This document shows, piece after piece, positions 18,677 to 27,179 of a stretch of DNA of 64,000 nt (positions are counted from its first letter, which is position 1; every line of letters starts with the position of its first letter). A program made the translations under genes and the position numbers. Origin of the DNA: Mesonia oceanica (GTDB taxonomy: Bacteria; Bacteroidota; Bacteroidia; Flavobacteriales; Flavobacteriaceae); NCBI RefSeq assembly GCF_902499555.1, contig NZ_CABVMM010000001.1:186001-250000 (forward strand), written 5' to 3'. Below the pieces are notes generated by a model. The model saw only the letters and a list, made by a program, of their open reading frames with translations, was not told the origin of the DNA and did no database searches.

Positions 18677-20445
18677 TGAAGCTGAAACAAATTTTATTCA
18701 TACTTACATTATTTGTTTCCTTTACAGGATTGGCACAAGTAGAATTTGAAGCCAAAGCCAGTAGAGAAAAACTAGGCGTGAACGAGCGTTTGCGTATAGA
18801 TTTTACAATGAATCAAGATGGGGATAATTTTAATCCCCCAGATTTTCGTGGATTCGAAGTAATCGGTGGCCCCAATCAATCTATCAGTCAGAGTTTTGTG
18901 AATGGAAAACGTTCCTTTCAGAAAAAGTACAGTTACTATTTACAACCTAACGGAAGAGGAAAATTTACCATTGGTCAGGCAACGATTGAAATAGAAGGGC
19001 AAACCTACAAAACCCCTCCTATTGATGTGGAAGTTACTGCAGCGGTAGATAAACCCACAGATGGTAGCAATGCTGAAATTATTGCGGCAGATAATATTCA
19101 TCTTGTGGTAAATGTATCTAATAGAAATCCATATTTAAACGAAGGAATTTCCATAGAATACAGATTGTATTTCAGTCAAGAAATAAATGTTCGTCAATGG
19201 TATCCTAAAGACGTTCCTCAATATACCGATTTTTGGAGTCAAGATATCAATATATCTCAGTATAGTGTAAAGGAAGATCTGTATAAAGGCGATCCGTATC
19301 AATACGTGACCGTTAAGAAAACCGTATTGTATCCGCAGAAGACAGGAGAGTTAAAAATAGATCCCTTGACTTTTACGGTTCCTGTAAATGTCCCTTCAGA
19401 CCGTCGTGATATTTTTGGAAGAAGGTTGTACGAAACAGTAGAAAGAACCGTAGCATCTCCAAGCACTACAATTAACGTAAAAGCATTGCCTACCAAAGGC
19501 AAACCGGCTAATTTTACAGGAGCAGTAGGAAGTTTTGATTTTAAAGTAACCAGTAGTAAAGACCAGTTAAATGCTAATGAATCTTTACAGGTGAAACTTC
19601 AAGTAAACGGAAATGGTAATTTAAAACTTTTTCAACTTCCGAAGTTAAATTTACCTTCTTCTTTGGAAGTTTATGAACCGGAACATCAAGAAAATGTAAA
19701 TACCAATATGAATGGGATGTACGGGAATATTTCAGATAGTTATACCGTAGTTCCACAATCTAAAGGGAAATACCCTATTAATCCCGTAAGTTTCTCTTAT
19801 TTCGATCCTAGAAGCGAAACTTATAAAACTTTGACCTCCAAAGAAATATTGATTAATGTAGAAAATGGTCCGGCAAGGGTAAATGCACCAGTTGCTACTA
19901 CAGATTCTAACCATATTGCAAAACTACCGGTTGCTTCTGCGGGAAAACAATTTAGGTATATAGATTTAAAACCAAATTTAAAACCTAAAAATAGCGGTGA
20001 GTTTTTTAAAAGCGCAGGATTTTGGACTGCTTTGGTCGCTCCATTGTTGTTAATTCCTATTGGAATAGTTACCGGAAGAAGACGTGAAAACTCGATGAGT
20101 GATGTAGAAGGAAAACGTTCTAAAAAGGCAGATAAACTCGCAAGAAAATATTTATCTGAAGCAAGGAAAAACTTGGGAGACCAAAAGCAATTTTATGAGT
20201 CTTTAGAACGGGCCTTGCACAATTATTTAAAAGCGAAACTTTCTATCCAAACCGGTGAAATGAGTAAAGAAAAAATAAAAACATTACTCGCCCAAAAAGG
20301 AGTGGGAGAGGAAACTGTAAATGATTTTATTGGGATTTTAGAAAGTTGTGAATTTGCCCGTTACACCCCAACTTCCAATGTGGCAATGCAGCAAGATTAC
20401 GATAAAGCCAAAAAAACAATTTCAGAATTAGATAAGCAGTTGTAA
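18676..20445 (+). CDS. batD: BatD, large periplasmic protein with C-terminal membrane anchor
   Basis: A 589-residue protein of the BatD family (PF13584): signal peptide (cleavage near GLAQ), repeated beta-domains with signature NRNPYLNEGISIEYRLYF and VLYPQKTGELKIDP, one TM at ~448-465 (FWTALVAPLLLIPIGIV) and a cytoplasmic helical tail ending in SELDKQL. Probably spans the periplasm as a partner of BatA/B. The start is ATG 18676; the TTG two codons earlier would overlap batC further without gain. Confidence 0.92.
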   Translation: MKLKQILFILTLFVSFTGLAQVEFEAKASREKLGVNERLRIDFTMNQDGDNFNPPDFRGFEVIGGPNQSISQSFVNGKRSFQKKYSYYLQPNGRGKFTIGQATIEIEGQTYKTPPIDVEVTAAVDKPTDGSNAEIIAADNIHLVVNVSNRNPYLNEGISIEYRLYFSQEINVRQWYPKDVPQYTDFWSQDINISQYSVKEDLYKGDPYQYVTVKKTVLYPQKTGELKIDPLTFTVPVNVPSDRRDIFGRRLYETVERTVASPSTTINVKALPTKGKPANFTGAVGSFDFKVTSSKDQLNANESLQVKLQVNGNGNLKLFQLPKLNLPSSLEVYEPEHQENVNTNMNGMYGNISDSYTVVPQSKGKYPINPVSFSYFDPRSETYKTLTSKEILINVENGPARVNAPVATTDSNHIAKLPVASAGKQFRYIDLKPNLKPKNSGEFFKSAGFWTALVAPLLLIPIGIVTGRRRENSMSDVEGKRSKKADKLARKYLSEARKNLGDQKQFYESLERALHNYLKAKLSIQTGEMSKEKIKTLLAQKGVGEETVNDFIGILESCEFARYTPTSNVAMQQDYDKAKKTISELDKQL

Positions 20446-20446
20446 G

Positions 20447-21196
20447 ATGAAAAAGTTATTGATTGTTTTTTTATTAGTAAGTGATTGTCTTTTTGCTCAA
20501 GATAATAAAAGTTTGTTTCAGCAAGCTTCACAGGACTATGCCAATGGAAATTATGAAGCCGCGATTAATAAATATGAATCTATTTTAAAAAGCGGTGAAG
20601 TTTCGGCAAGTCTGTATTATAATTTAGGAAATGCACATTATAAGTTAGACCATATTGCACCAAGTATTTATAATTACGAAAAGGCTTTACAATTAGACCC
20701 TGGTTACAAAGATGCCGAAAATAACTTGGCCTTTGCACAAAATATGACCTTAGACGCTATAGATGATTTGCCTAAAAGCAGTCTTTCTAAAATTTTTAAT
20801 GGTATTATTTCTAAGCTTAGTTTTAATGGCTGGGCGTGGTTAGCGGTGGTTTTTTCTATTGTTTTAAGTGTTTGTTTCTTATTGTATTACCTTTCTGCTT
20901 CCGTGCTTAAAAAACGAATTTTCTTTACCGGATTTGTAGTGGGGATTATAGTGATGATAGCTTCTGTAAGTTTTGCCTATATGCAATATGGAATTCAGCA
21001 AAGTAAGAAATATGCGATAGTTTTTGCTGAAGAATCTACTGTACGTTCAGAGCCCAATCCACAATCGTCCAATGCTTTCTTACTTCATGAAGGGACAAAA
21101 ATTAAAATTCTTGATAATTTCAACGGGTTTTATAAAATTGAACTGGCCGATGGAAGACAAGGTTGGGTAAAGGAAAATGATTTAAAAACGCTTTAA
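20447..21196 (+). CDS. batE: BatE, TPR and SH3 domain membrane protein
   Basis: A 249-residue protein: signal peptide to ~17, TPR region ~20-105 (ASQDYANGNYEAAINKYESI, then SIYNYEKALQLDPGYKDAE), two TMs at ~127-150 and ~158-178, and a bacterial SH3 domain ~185-249 (STVRSEPNPQSSNAFLLHEG, GRQGWVKENDL). This domain order is typical of BatE, the last bat gene. It follows batD by one base. Its SH3 may bind peptidoglycan or a partner in the periplasm. Confidence 0.9.
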   Translation: MKKLLIVFLLVSDCLFAQDNKSLFQQASQDYANGNYEAAINKYESILKSGEVSASLYYNLGNAHYKLDHIAPSIYNYEKALQLDPGYKDAENNLAFAQNMTLDAIDDLPKSSLSKIFNGIISKLSFNGWAWLAVVFSIVLSVCFLLYYLSASVLKKRIFFTGFVVGIIVMIASVSFAYMQYGIQQSKKYAIVFAEESTVRSEPNPQSSNAFLLHEGTKIKILDNFNGFYKIELADGRQGWVKENDLKTL

Positions 21197-21239
21197 TTTA
21201 TAATTTTCATTATCTTAGTGTCGGTTAAATCTCAATCCT

Positions 21240-21539
21240 TTGAAGTTACTGGCATTTACATTTCTTTTATTATTTGTTACTTTTTTGGTGACCCCAACGG
21301 TAATTACACTAATTAAGCAAGATGCCGATATATCTTGTGCTTTTAGTTATAATGAAGAAGAACAACATCGGTTATATGCTAAGAAGAGAATGGATGAGTT
21401 TCAATTCAGGATGACTTCAGACCTTGAATTGAATTCTTTTCTTTCAGAAGAAAAAACAATTCCCATTAGTGATTATTCTGTGAATTGTTTACCAGTTATT
21501 TACTATGATTTATTATCTCCACCACCAGAATTGGCTTAA
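21240..21539 (+). CDS. Small exported protein with TTG start, unknown function
   Basis: A 99-codon frame with a strong hydrophobic N-terminus (MKLLAFTFLLLFVTFLVTP) and a polar remainder with two Cys and a Pro-rich end (DLLSPPPELA). No ATG is available; the start is TTG at 21240. The position between batE and the SulP transporter gene, and the clean signal peptide, argue that it is real. I do not recognise the family. It could be expressed with the transporter. Confidence 0.55.
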   Translation: MKLLAFTFLLLFVTFLVTPTVITLIKQDADISCAFSYNEEEQHRLYAKKRMDEFQFRMTSDLELNSFLSEEKTIPISDYSVNCLPVIYYDLLSPPPELA

Positions 21540-21635
21540 TTACTTTTATAGTTTTTCATAAAATTTTATTTAGAAATCTAAATAATGCTTCTCTCACAGG
21601 ATATGTAGAAGAAAAGCATTGTAAACTTAATAAGT

Positions 21636-23219
21636 ATGTTTAAGCATTTAAATAAGGATATTCCTGCAAGTGTTGTCGTATTTTTTGTGGCTTTACCACT
21701 TTGTTTAGGAATTGCTTTAGCAAGTGGAGCTCCCGCTTTTTCAGGATTAATAGCAGGGATTATAGGCGGTATTTTAGTAGGGGCTATTAGTGATTCTCAA
21801 TTGGGAGTAAGTGGCCCAGCGGCAGGCTTGGCAGTAATTGTGCTGGGAGCAATCGCTACGCTAGGTTTCGAGCAGTTTTTAGTGGCAGTAGTTATTGGTG
21901 GGGTAATTCAAATTTTATTGGGTGTTCTAAAAGCTGGGGTGATTGGTTATTATTTTCCGTCATCGGTAATTAAAGGAATGTTGGCCGGTATCGGGATAAT
22001 TATTTTCTTGAAACAGATTCCCCACGCCTTTGGTTACGATAAGGATTACGAAGGCGATTTAGATTTTTTTCAAGCAGATGGTGAAAATACCTTTTCAGAA
22101 CTTTTCAATATGATTGACTATGTTTCGCCGGGAGCTATTATTGTAACTCTTATTTCGTTGGCCATTTTATTACTGTGGGAAAATGTACTTTCTTCAAAAC
22201 ATAAAATATTTACTATTATTCCCGGGCCTTTAGTTGCCGTGGTGGCTGGAGTGATTTATTATTTAGTTATGCAAGGCAGTAACTTGGCAATTGCAGAAGT
22301 TCATTTAGTAAAAGTTCCGGTACCAGAAAGTTTTAAAGATTTTACAACACAATTTACTTTTCCTGATTTCGGGGCCATTTCTAATATTCAAGTTTGGATT
22401 ACTGGGATAACCATTGCTATTGTGGCCAGTTTGGAGACACTTTTATGTGTAGAAGCAGCAGATAAGTTGGATCCTCAAAAAAGGGTAACACCAACCAATC
22501 GTGAATTGCTGGCTCAAGGAACAGGGAATATAATCTCAGGTTTAATAGGAGGTTTACCTATCACCCAAGTAATTGTACGAAGTTCTGCTAATGTTCAGTC
22601 AGGTGCAAAAACAAAAATTTCAGCAATTCTACACGGTATTCTCCTATTGATTTCTGTGGTGACTATTCCGGTATTCCTAAATAAAATACCACTTGCAGTA
22701 TTGGCAGCCATTCTTTTGGTTGTGGGGTATAAATTAGCAAAACCGTCACTGTTCAAGCATATGTATAGTTTAGGGAAAGCACAATTTATTCCATTTTTTA
22801 TTACCATTATTGGAATTGTTTTTACCGATTTATTAATTGGGATAGGTTTAGGTTTGGCAGTAGGAATTATTACTATCTTGCTCAACAGTTATAAAAACTC
22901 ACATTTTTTGCATAAAGAAGGATTTGAGACCAATGACAATAAATTTAAAATGCACTTAGCTGAAGAAGTAACTTTTTTGAATAAAGGAGCAATTAATCGA
23001 GAATTGAATAATTTGCCGAAAGGCGCTTATTTAGAACTTGATGTGACCAAAACAAAATCCTTAGATTATGATATTGTAGAGATTTTTGATGAATTTGCTA
23101 TTCGGGCCAAAGAAAGAAACATAAGTATTAAATTAATTTCTGAAAGGGGAGTAGTAGAAAATCCTAATAGCTACAAAGAATTTTTTGAAAAAGAGAAAAA
23201 CCAACCACTTAAAAACTAA
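21636..23219 (+). CDS. SulP-family inorganic anion transporter
   Basis: A 527-residue inner-membrane transporter of the SulP/SLC26 family: N-terminal LNKDIPASVVVFFVALPLCLG, QLGVSGPAAGLAVI and CVEAADKLDP, about 12-14 TMs, and a C-terminal cytoplasmic STAS domain (~430-520, GAYLELDVTKTKSLDYD). The family moves sulfate, bicarbonate or other anions, often with Na+. Coupling by one base to a beta-carbonic anhydrase gene points to bicarbonate (BicA-like role), which is inference from context. Confidence 0.9.
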   Translation: MFKHLNKDIPASVVVFFVALPLCLGIALASGAPAFSGLIAGIIGGILVGAISDSQLGVSGPAAGLAVIVLGAIATLGFEQFLVAVVIGGVIQILLGVLKAGVIGYYFPSSVIKGMLAGIGIIIFLKQIPHAFGYDKDYEGDLDFFQADGENTFSELFNMIDYVSPGAIIVTLISLAILLLWENVLSSKHKIFTIIPGPLVAVVAGVIYYLVMQGSNLAIAEVHLVKVPVPESFKDFTTQFTFPDFGAISNIQVWITGITIAIVASLETLLCVEAADKLDPQKRVTPTNRELLAQGTGNIISGLIGGLPITQVIVRSSANVQSGAKTKISAILHGILLLISVVTIPVFLNKIPLAVLAAILLVVGYKLAKPSLFKHMYSLGKAQFIPFFITIIGIVFTDLLIGIGLGLAVGIITILLNSYKNSHFLHKEGFETNDNKFKMHLAEEVTFLNKGAINRELNNLPKGAYLELDVTKTKSLDYDIVEIFDEFAIRAKERNISIKLISERGVVENPNSYKEFFEKEKNQPLKN

Positions 23220-23863
23220 TGATCATGGGAAAAGAATTTTACAAGAAAATTCTAGATAAAAATAAAACATGGGTAGAAAGTCAATTAAAACAAGACCCTG
23301 AATTTTTTAAAAGATTAGAAAATGGCCAACAGCCTCCCCTATTATGGATTGGATGCGCTGATAGCCGTGTTCCGGCAAACGAAATTATTGGAGCACCTCC
23401 AGGAGAAGTTTTTGTACATAGGAATATTGCTAATATGGTGGTGCATACCGATATGAATATGCTTAGCGTGCTTGATTATGCCGTGAATGCGTTAAAAATC
23501 ACACACATTATTGTATGTGGTCATTATGGTTGTGGTGGTGTGAAAGCAGCTATGGAAAACCAATCTATTGGGTTAATCGATAACTGGATCAGACATATTA
23601 AAGATGTTTACAAAATTCATAAACTTGAATTGGAAAATATTGAAGATAAAAAAGAACGCTGGGACAGATTTGTAGAATTAAATGTAATAGAACAGGTTTT
23701 TGATCTTGCAGAAACTTCTATTGTACAAAATGCTTGGAAAAACAACCGGGATTTAACCGTTCATGGTTGGGCTTATGGCGTGGGAACCGGTATCGTTAAT
23801 GATCTTGGTGTGAATTTAAGTAATAATGAAGAATTAGATGAGGTATATAGACTCAACTTTTAA
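23219..23863 (+). CDS. can: Beta-class carbonic anhydrase
   Basis: A 214-residue zinc enzyme interconverting CO2 and bicarbonate. Zinc ligands Cys46, His102 and Cys105 with the Asp48-Arg50 dyad are all visible (CADSR, HYGCGG). It starts at ATG 23219, overlapping the transporter stop (TAATG), or at ATG 23225 two codons later. Tight coupling to SulP suggests that hydration and bicarbonate transport work together. A bidirectional terminator follows. Confidence 0.95.
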   Translation: MIMGKEFYKKILDKNKTWVESQLKQDPEFFKRLENGQQPPLLWIGCADSRVPANEIIGAPPGEVFVHRNIANMVVHTDMNMLSVLDYAVNALKITHIIVCGHYGCGGVKAAMENQSIGLIDNWIRHIKDVYKIHKLELENIEDKKERWDRFVELNVIEQVFDLAETSIVQNAWKNNRDLTVHGWAYGVGTGIVNDLGVNLSNNEELDEVYRLNF

Positions 23864-23882
23864 AAATGAAGGTTTTAAAATG

Positions 23883-23910
23883 AAAAAGAGCTGATATTTC
23901 AGCTCTTTTT
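23883..23910. terminator. Bidirectional terminator between carbonic anhydrase and cvpA
   Basis: AAAAAGAGCTGA (23883-23894), loop TATT, TCAGCTCTTTTT (23899-23910): a perfect 12-bp stem with A and T runs at the ends. It abuts the cvpA stop codon. Confidence 0.92.
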
Positions 23911-24432
23911 CTATGAATTTAATTCTTGTTCGGTTTTATTATTTTCTTCAAATTCCTTTAAGATTGGAGGTAAAATCAATGGAGCAATTCTTTTTACGGG
24001 TTGAAATAATATCGAAGTCTTAAATTTTCCTTCTTGAATAAAAGTGATGTTTTTATTGAAACCTTCAATAAACATTAAAATGACACTTAGTACGAAGGCA
24101 AATTTAATCAGTCCAAAAACCCCTCCTAAAATTCTATTTACCATCCCCAAGGCCATTAAGCCAGCAAGCTCCGTTAGTACTTTTCCTATAAAAAAGATAC
24201 AAACTGCTATAAAAAGAAACGTAATTGCAAAACCGGCAAGTTGGATGTATTTCTCGTCCCAAGAAACACTTTTTGCTAAAAAATCAATAGCAAAATAAGA
24301 GAAATGAATAGCTCCGTAGATTCCAGCAACTATTGCGACAAGAGAAGCAAGTTCTACAATGAGTCCTCGCATAGCACCACGTACAAATCCTAGGATGAGG
24401 ACGACCACAATAATTACGTCGATAATATTCAT
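23911..24432 (-). CDS. CvpA-family membrane protein
   Basis: A 173-residue inner-membrane protein with four TMs: N-terminal MNIIDVIIVVVLILGFVRGA with the conserved GxxRG, then AGFAITFLFIAV and NRILGGVFGLIKFAFV. It matches CvpA (colicin V production), which affects envelope or purF-linked functions in other bacteria; the biochemical role is unclear. The start at 24432 lies only 4 bases downstream of an exact -7 element, so its mRNA may be leaderless. Confidence 0.85.
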   Translation of the reverse strand: MNIIDVIIVVVLILGFVRGAMRGLIVELASLVAIVAGIYGAIHFSYFAIDFLAKSVSWDEKYIQLAGFAITFLFIAVCIFFIGKVLTELAGLMALGMVNRILGGVFGLIKFAFVLSVILMFIEGFNKNITFIQEGKFKTSILFQPVKRIAPLILPPILKEFEENNKTEQELNS

Positions 24433-24436
24433 TTAA

Positions 24437-24444
24437 CAAATATA
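24437..24444 (-). promoter_or_regulatory. -7 element TATATTTG of cvpA, predicting a leaderless mRNA
   Basis: On the minus strand TATATTTG ends four bases before the cvpA ATG. It forms a back-to-back pair with the plus-strand element at 24465-24472, joined by the inverted repeat ATAGTTAA (24442-24449) / TTAACTAT (24460-24467). Confidence 0.6.
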
Positions 24445-24464
24445 GTTAAAAATGAGAAGTTAAC

Positions 24465-24472
24465 TATCTTTG
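24465..24472 (+). promoter_or_regulatory. -7 element TATCTTTG, predicting a leaderless mRNA
   Basis: TATCTTTG matches TAnnTTTG and ends six bases before the ATG at 24479. Transcription starting about seven bases after the element's centre would begin at or next to the start codon. Confidence 0.6.
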
Positions 24473-24478
24473 CATCTT

Positions 24479-24835
24479 ATGGCAAGAGATGAAGATTTAA
24501 AAAGAAAATGGGAAGACGTTCAACAAAAACTGTCTTCTCAATTTGGAGAGGGGGAAATGTTGGAATTAGATGCAATTATTTATTTAATTGGAGTGCAAGA
24601 ACTAGGGCAATTACACCGACGCTTTAAAAAAGACCAAAAAGTAGATTTAATGCACATAGCCATTTGCCGCTTGTTGGAACCTTATGGGTATTATGAGTTT
24701 GATTATGTAGATGAAGATGGCTGGCCACATTATAAGATGTTGGAGCAGTTGCCTAGTTTAAAAGCGGGAGAACAATCTATTATGATGAAAGAAGCAATTG
24801 TGCAGTATTTTGTAGAAAAAGAATATATTAGCTAA
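24479..24835 (+). CDS. Conserved cytoplasmic protein of unknown function
   Basis: A 118-residue acidic protein with no signal peptide or TM. It starts MARDEDLKRKWEDV and contains LELDAIIYLIGVQELGQLHR and YYEFDYVDEDGWPHYK, features that look conserved, but I cannot name a family. I choose ATG 24479; an earlier TTG at 24470 is part of the -7 promoter element. The stop is followed directly by the ATG of the ceramidase-like gene, so the two are coupled. Confidence 0.7.
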   Translation: MARDEDLKRKWEDVQQKLSSQFGEGEMLELDAIIYLIGVQELGQLHRRFKKDQKVDLMHIAICRLLEPYGYYEFDYVDEDGWPHYKMLEQLPSLKAGEQSIMMKEAIVQYFVEKEYIS

Positions 24836-25531
24836 ATGATTTTTTTGCTTACTGCGCTTAGTTTTCCAAACGATAGCGGTCCTATTTATAAAGAAACCCT
24901 AGAAGGCAGGTTTCCGGTTGAACCTTTCAACACCCTTAGTAATTTGCTGTTTTTAGCAATTGTTTTATATTTTTCGGTCAAGGTTTATAAAAACGCTAAG
25001 CAACAAGCTTTTTTAGCTTACGCCTTACCTATTTTATTTATTGGTTTCGTGGGAGGAACAGTTTATCACGCTACTAGAAGTCACGAAATTTGGTTGCTCA
25101 TGGATTGGGTTCCTATTGTAATTCTGTGCCTTTCAGCATCAATTTACTTCACCTTTAAAGACGGGGAGAATTCTTTTCAAAAATACGGGTTATTAGCCTT
25201 GGTTTTACTGTTGCTTTTTGGAGTAAAATTTATTGATTGGCCCCATAAATTAGCTACTTCCATTGGTTATATTTCTACTGCTTTAGGACTTTTGTTACCG
25301 ATGTGTATTTATTTGGTTAAGACAAAATTTCTCTTCGGAAAATATATTTTGTTTGCTTTTTTATCTTTTAGCGGAGCGATTACCTTCAGGATTTTAGATA
25401 AACGTTCAGATCTTTTCGATATAGGAACGCATTGGTTGTGGCATAGTTTCGGAGCCATTTCAGTCTTCTTTTTAATGATGTATATTTATAAAGACAGGCT
25501 ACGTTTATCTTCAAAAAATATAGCCAGTTAA
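24836..25531 (+). CDS. Ceramidase/CREST-superfamily membrane hydrolase
   Basis: A 231-residue integral membrane protein with about seven TMs. Motifs fit alkaline ceramidases and the wider CREST (PAQR/ceramidase) superfamily: [12 protein letters not shown] near the N-terminus, [15 protein letters not shown] with His78 and Asp90, and HWLWHSFG with His199 and His203 in the last helices. These residues bind zinc in known members. The natural substrate could be a ceramide-like or other amide lipid; Bacteroidota make sphingolipids, so the idea is plausible but unproven. Confidence 0.72.
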   Translation: MIFLLTALSFPNDSGPIYKETLEGRFPVEPFNTLSNLLFLAIVLYFSVKVYKNAKQQAFLAYALPILFIGFVGGTVYHATRSHEIWLLMDWVPIVILCLSASIYFTFKDGENSFQKYGLLALVLLLLFGVKFIDWPHKLATSIGYISTALGLLLPMCIYLVKTKFLFGKYILFAFLSFSGAITFRILDKRSDLFDIGTHWLWHSFGAISVFFLMMYIYKDRLRLSSKNIAS

Positions 25532-25558
25532 AAAGCTTCAATTAGTTTTCTATTTTCT

Positions 25559-25566
25559 TAACTTTG
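25559..25566 (+). promoter_or_regulatory. -7 promoter element TAACTTTG for pheS
   Basis: Exact TAnnTTTG match 20 bases upstream of the pheS ATG (25587). Confidence 0.6.
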
Positions 25567-25586
25567 CCGCTCTAATTGACGAACAC

Positions 25587-26609
25587 ATGATAGATAAGAT
25601 TAAAAATTATATTGCTGAAGTTGAAAAGTTTAGTGCTTCTTCTCAAGAGGAAATCGAAAATTTCAGAATTAAATTTTTAGGAAAAAAAGGGATTTTAAAC
25701 GAGTTTTTTGCTGAATTTAGAAATGTTCCCAATGAATCTAAAAAAGAATTTGGGCAAACCATTAATCAGCTAAAAAATGCTGCTCAGGATAAAGTTAACC
25801 AGCTAAAAGAAGATGTAGAAAGTAAGCAGGAAGAAAAAGGCGTTTATGGTGATTTAACCCGTCCAGGAGAACCTATTGAAATTGGTTCGCGCCATCCTAT
25901 ATCTATCGTTAAAAATCAGATGATTGAAATTTTTTCAAACATAGGTTTCAATGTTTCTGAAGGTCCGGAGATTGAAGACGATTGGCATAATTTTACCGCA
26001 TTGAACCTACCGGAATATCATCCGGCACGTGATATGCAGGATACGTTTTTTATTCAAACCGATCCTGAAGAAATTTTGCTAAGAACACATACTTCTAGCG
26101 TTCAGGTAAGGTATATGGAAAACAATAAGCCGCCTATTAGAACTATTTCACCAGGTAGGGTTTTCAGAAATGAAGCTATTTCTGCACGATCACATTGTAT
26201 TTTCCACCAAGTAGAAGGTCTATATATTGATAAAGGTGTTTCGTTTGCAGATTTAAAGCAAACCTTATTGTATTTCACCAAACAACTTTTTGGTAAATCT
26301 AAAATAAGACTTCGTCCTTCTTATTTTCCATTTACAGAGCCTAGTGCCGAGATTGATATTTATTGGGGATTGGAAAACGAAACCGATTACCGAATCACCA
26401 AAGGAACCGGTTGGCTAGAAATTGGAGGTTGCGGAATGGTAGATCCCAACGTCCTAAAAAATTGTAATATCGATCCAACAGAATATTCCGGTTTTGCTTT
26501 TGGAATGGGGATTGAACGTATTGCCATGTTGTTGTATCAAATTGGTGATATAAGAATGTTTTACGAGAACGATGTTCGTTTCTTGGATCAATTTAAATCA
26601 GTTTTATAA
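25587..26609 (+). CDS. pheS: Phenylalanine--tRNA ligase alpha subunit
   Basis: A 340-residue class II aminoacyl-tRNA synthetase subunit. N-terminal coiled coil (~1-90), then catalytic core: [38 protein letters not shown] (motif 2) and [18 protein letters not shown] (motif 3). It works as an alpha2beta2 enzyme with PheT, whose gene is not in this window. Downstream are two small genes in the same direction. Confidence 0.97.
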   Translation: MIDKIKNYIAEVEKFSASSQEEIENFRIKFLGKKGILNEFFAEFRNVPNESKKEFGQTINQLKNAAQDKVNQLKEDVESKQEEKGVYGDLTRPGEPIEIGSRHPISIVKNQMIEIFSNIGFNVSEGPEIEDDWHNFTALNLPEYHPARDMQDTFFIQTDPEEILLRTHTSSVQVRYMENNKPPIRTISPGRVFRNEAISARSHCIFHQVEGLYIDKGVSFADLKQTLLYFTKQLFGKSKIRLRPSYFPFTEPSAEIDIYWGLENETDYRITKGTGWLEIGGCGMVDPNVLKNCNIDPTEYSGFAFGMGIERIAMLLYQIGDIRMFYENDVRFLDQFKSVL

Positions 26610-26610
26610 T

Positions 26611-26781
26611 ATGAAAAAGATAGGCTTCTTTGTTTTCGCAATCATTGTGATTGGTGTTATTCTTTATGTCACTTTCATTATTGCACTTTTAAAAATTACC
26701 ATTGGTTTAATTTTGCTAGCAGTGGCTGTGATTTTGTTTGCGATCGCCTATCAAAAAATCAAACATCGTTTAGAAGATTAG
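26611..26781 (+). CDS. Small two-TM membrane protein
   Basis: A 56-residue protein consisting of two hydrophobic helices (~3-22 and ~25-44) with a positive C-terminal end (YQKIKHRLED). It starts at ATG 26611, two bases after the pheS stop region; a longer frame overlapping pheS is rejected. Unknown function, likely co-transcribed with pheS. Confidence 0.65.
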   Translation: MKKIGFFVFAIIVIGVILYVTFIIALLKITIGLILLAVAVILFAIAYQKIKHRLED

Positions 26782-26783
26782 TT

Positions 26784-27179
26784 TTGAAGAAAGATATTGA
26801 AATTCCTGAAGTAGAAGGTGTTCATCTCGTCGCGGTGAATCAATTTAATAAAGATCATCGTACGCACGATTGGTATGCTTACCTTATCAATGAAAATAAC
26901 TATCCATTAGAGACTGTTTTAATTGTTTCTAATGGCTATGATAAGAAAGATAAAACTTCTACGATGCGCCATACTTTAAAAGTCTTAGGCGCTAAATCTT
27001 TTGCTAAAGTTGAGTATTTAGAACCTAATGTTTTAAAACTGAATAACGAATTTTCAGTAAGTTTTTTTGCTGAAGGAAAAATGCTTCATAGAAACTTCAT
27101 TTTTAAAAAGAATAGCATTGCAGCATCGAATGCAAAAAAAGTTCCTCTGATGAAAGAAGAAGGGATTCTCGCAAGTTAA
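26784..27179 (+). CDS. Conserved small cytoplasmic protein downstream of pheS (TTG start)
   Basis: A 131-residue soluble protein beginning MKKDIEIPEVEGVHLVAVNQ, with HDWYAYLINENNYPLETVLI. Homologues in flavobacteria are often mis-annotated as phenylalanyl-tRNA synthetase subunits only because of position. No catalytic motif is visible. The start appears to be TTG 26784, two bases after the preceding stop. Its stop abuts the convergent transporter's stop with no gap. Confidence 0.7.
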   Translation: MKKDIEIPEVEGVHLVAVNQFNKDHRTHDWYAYLINENNYPLETVLIVSNGYDKKDKTSTMRHTLKVLGAKSFAKVEYLEPNVLKLNNEFSVSFFAEGKMLHRNFIFKKNSIAASNAKKVPLMKEEGILAS

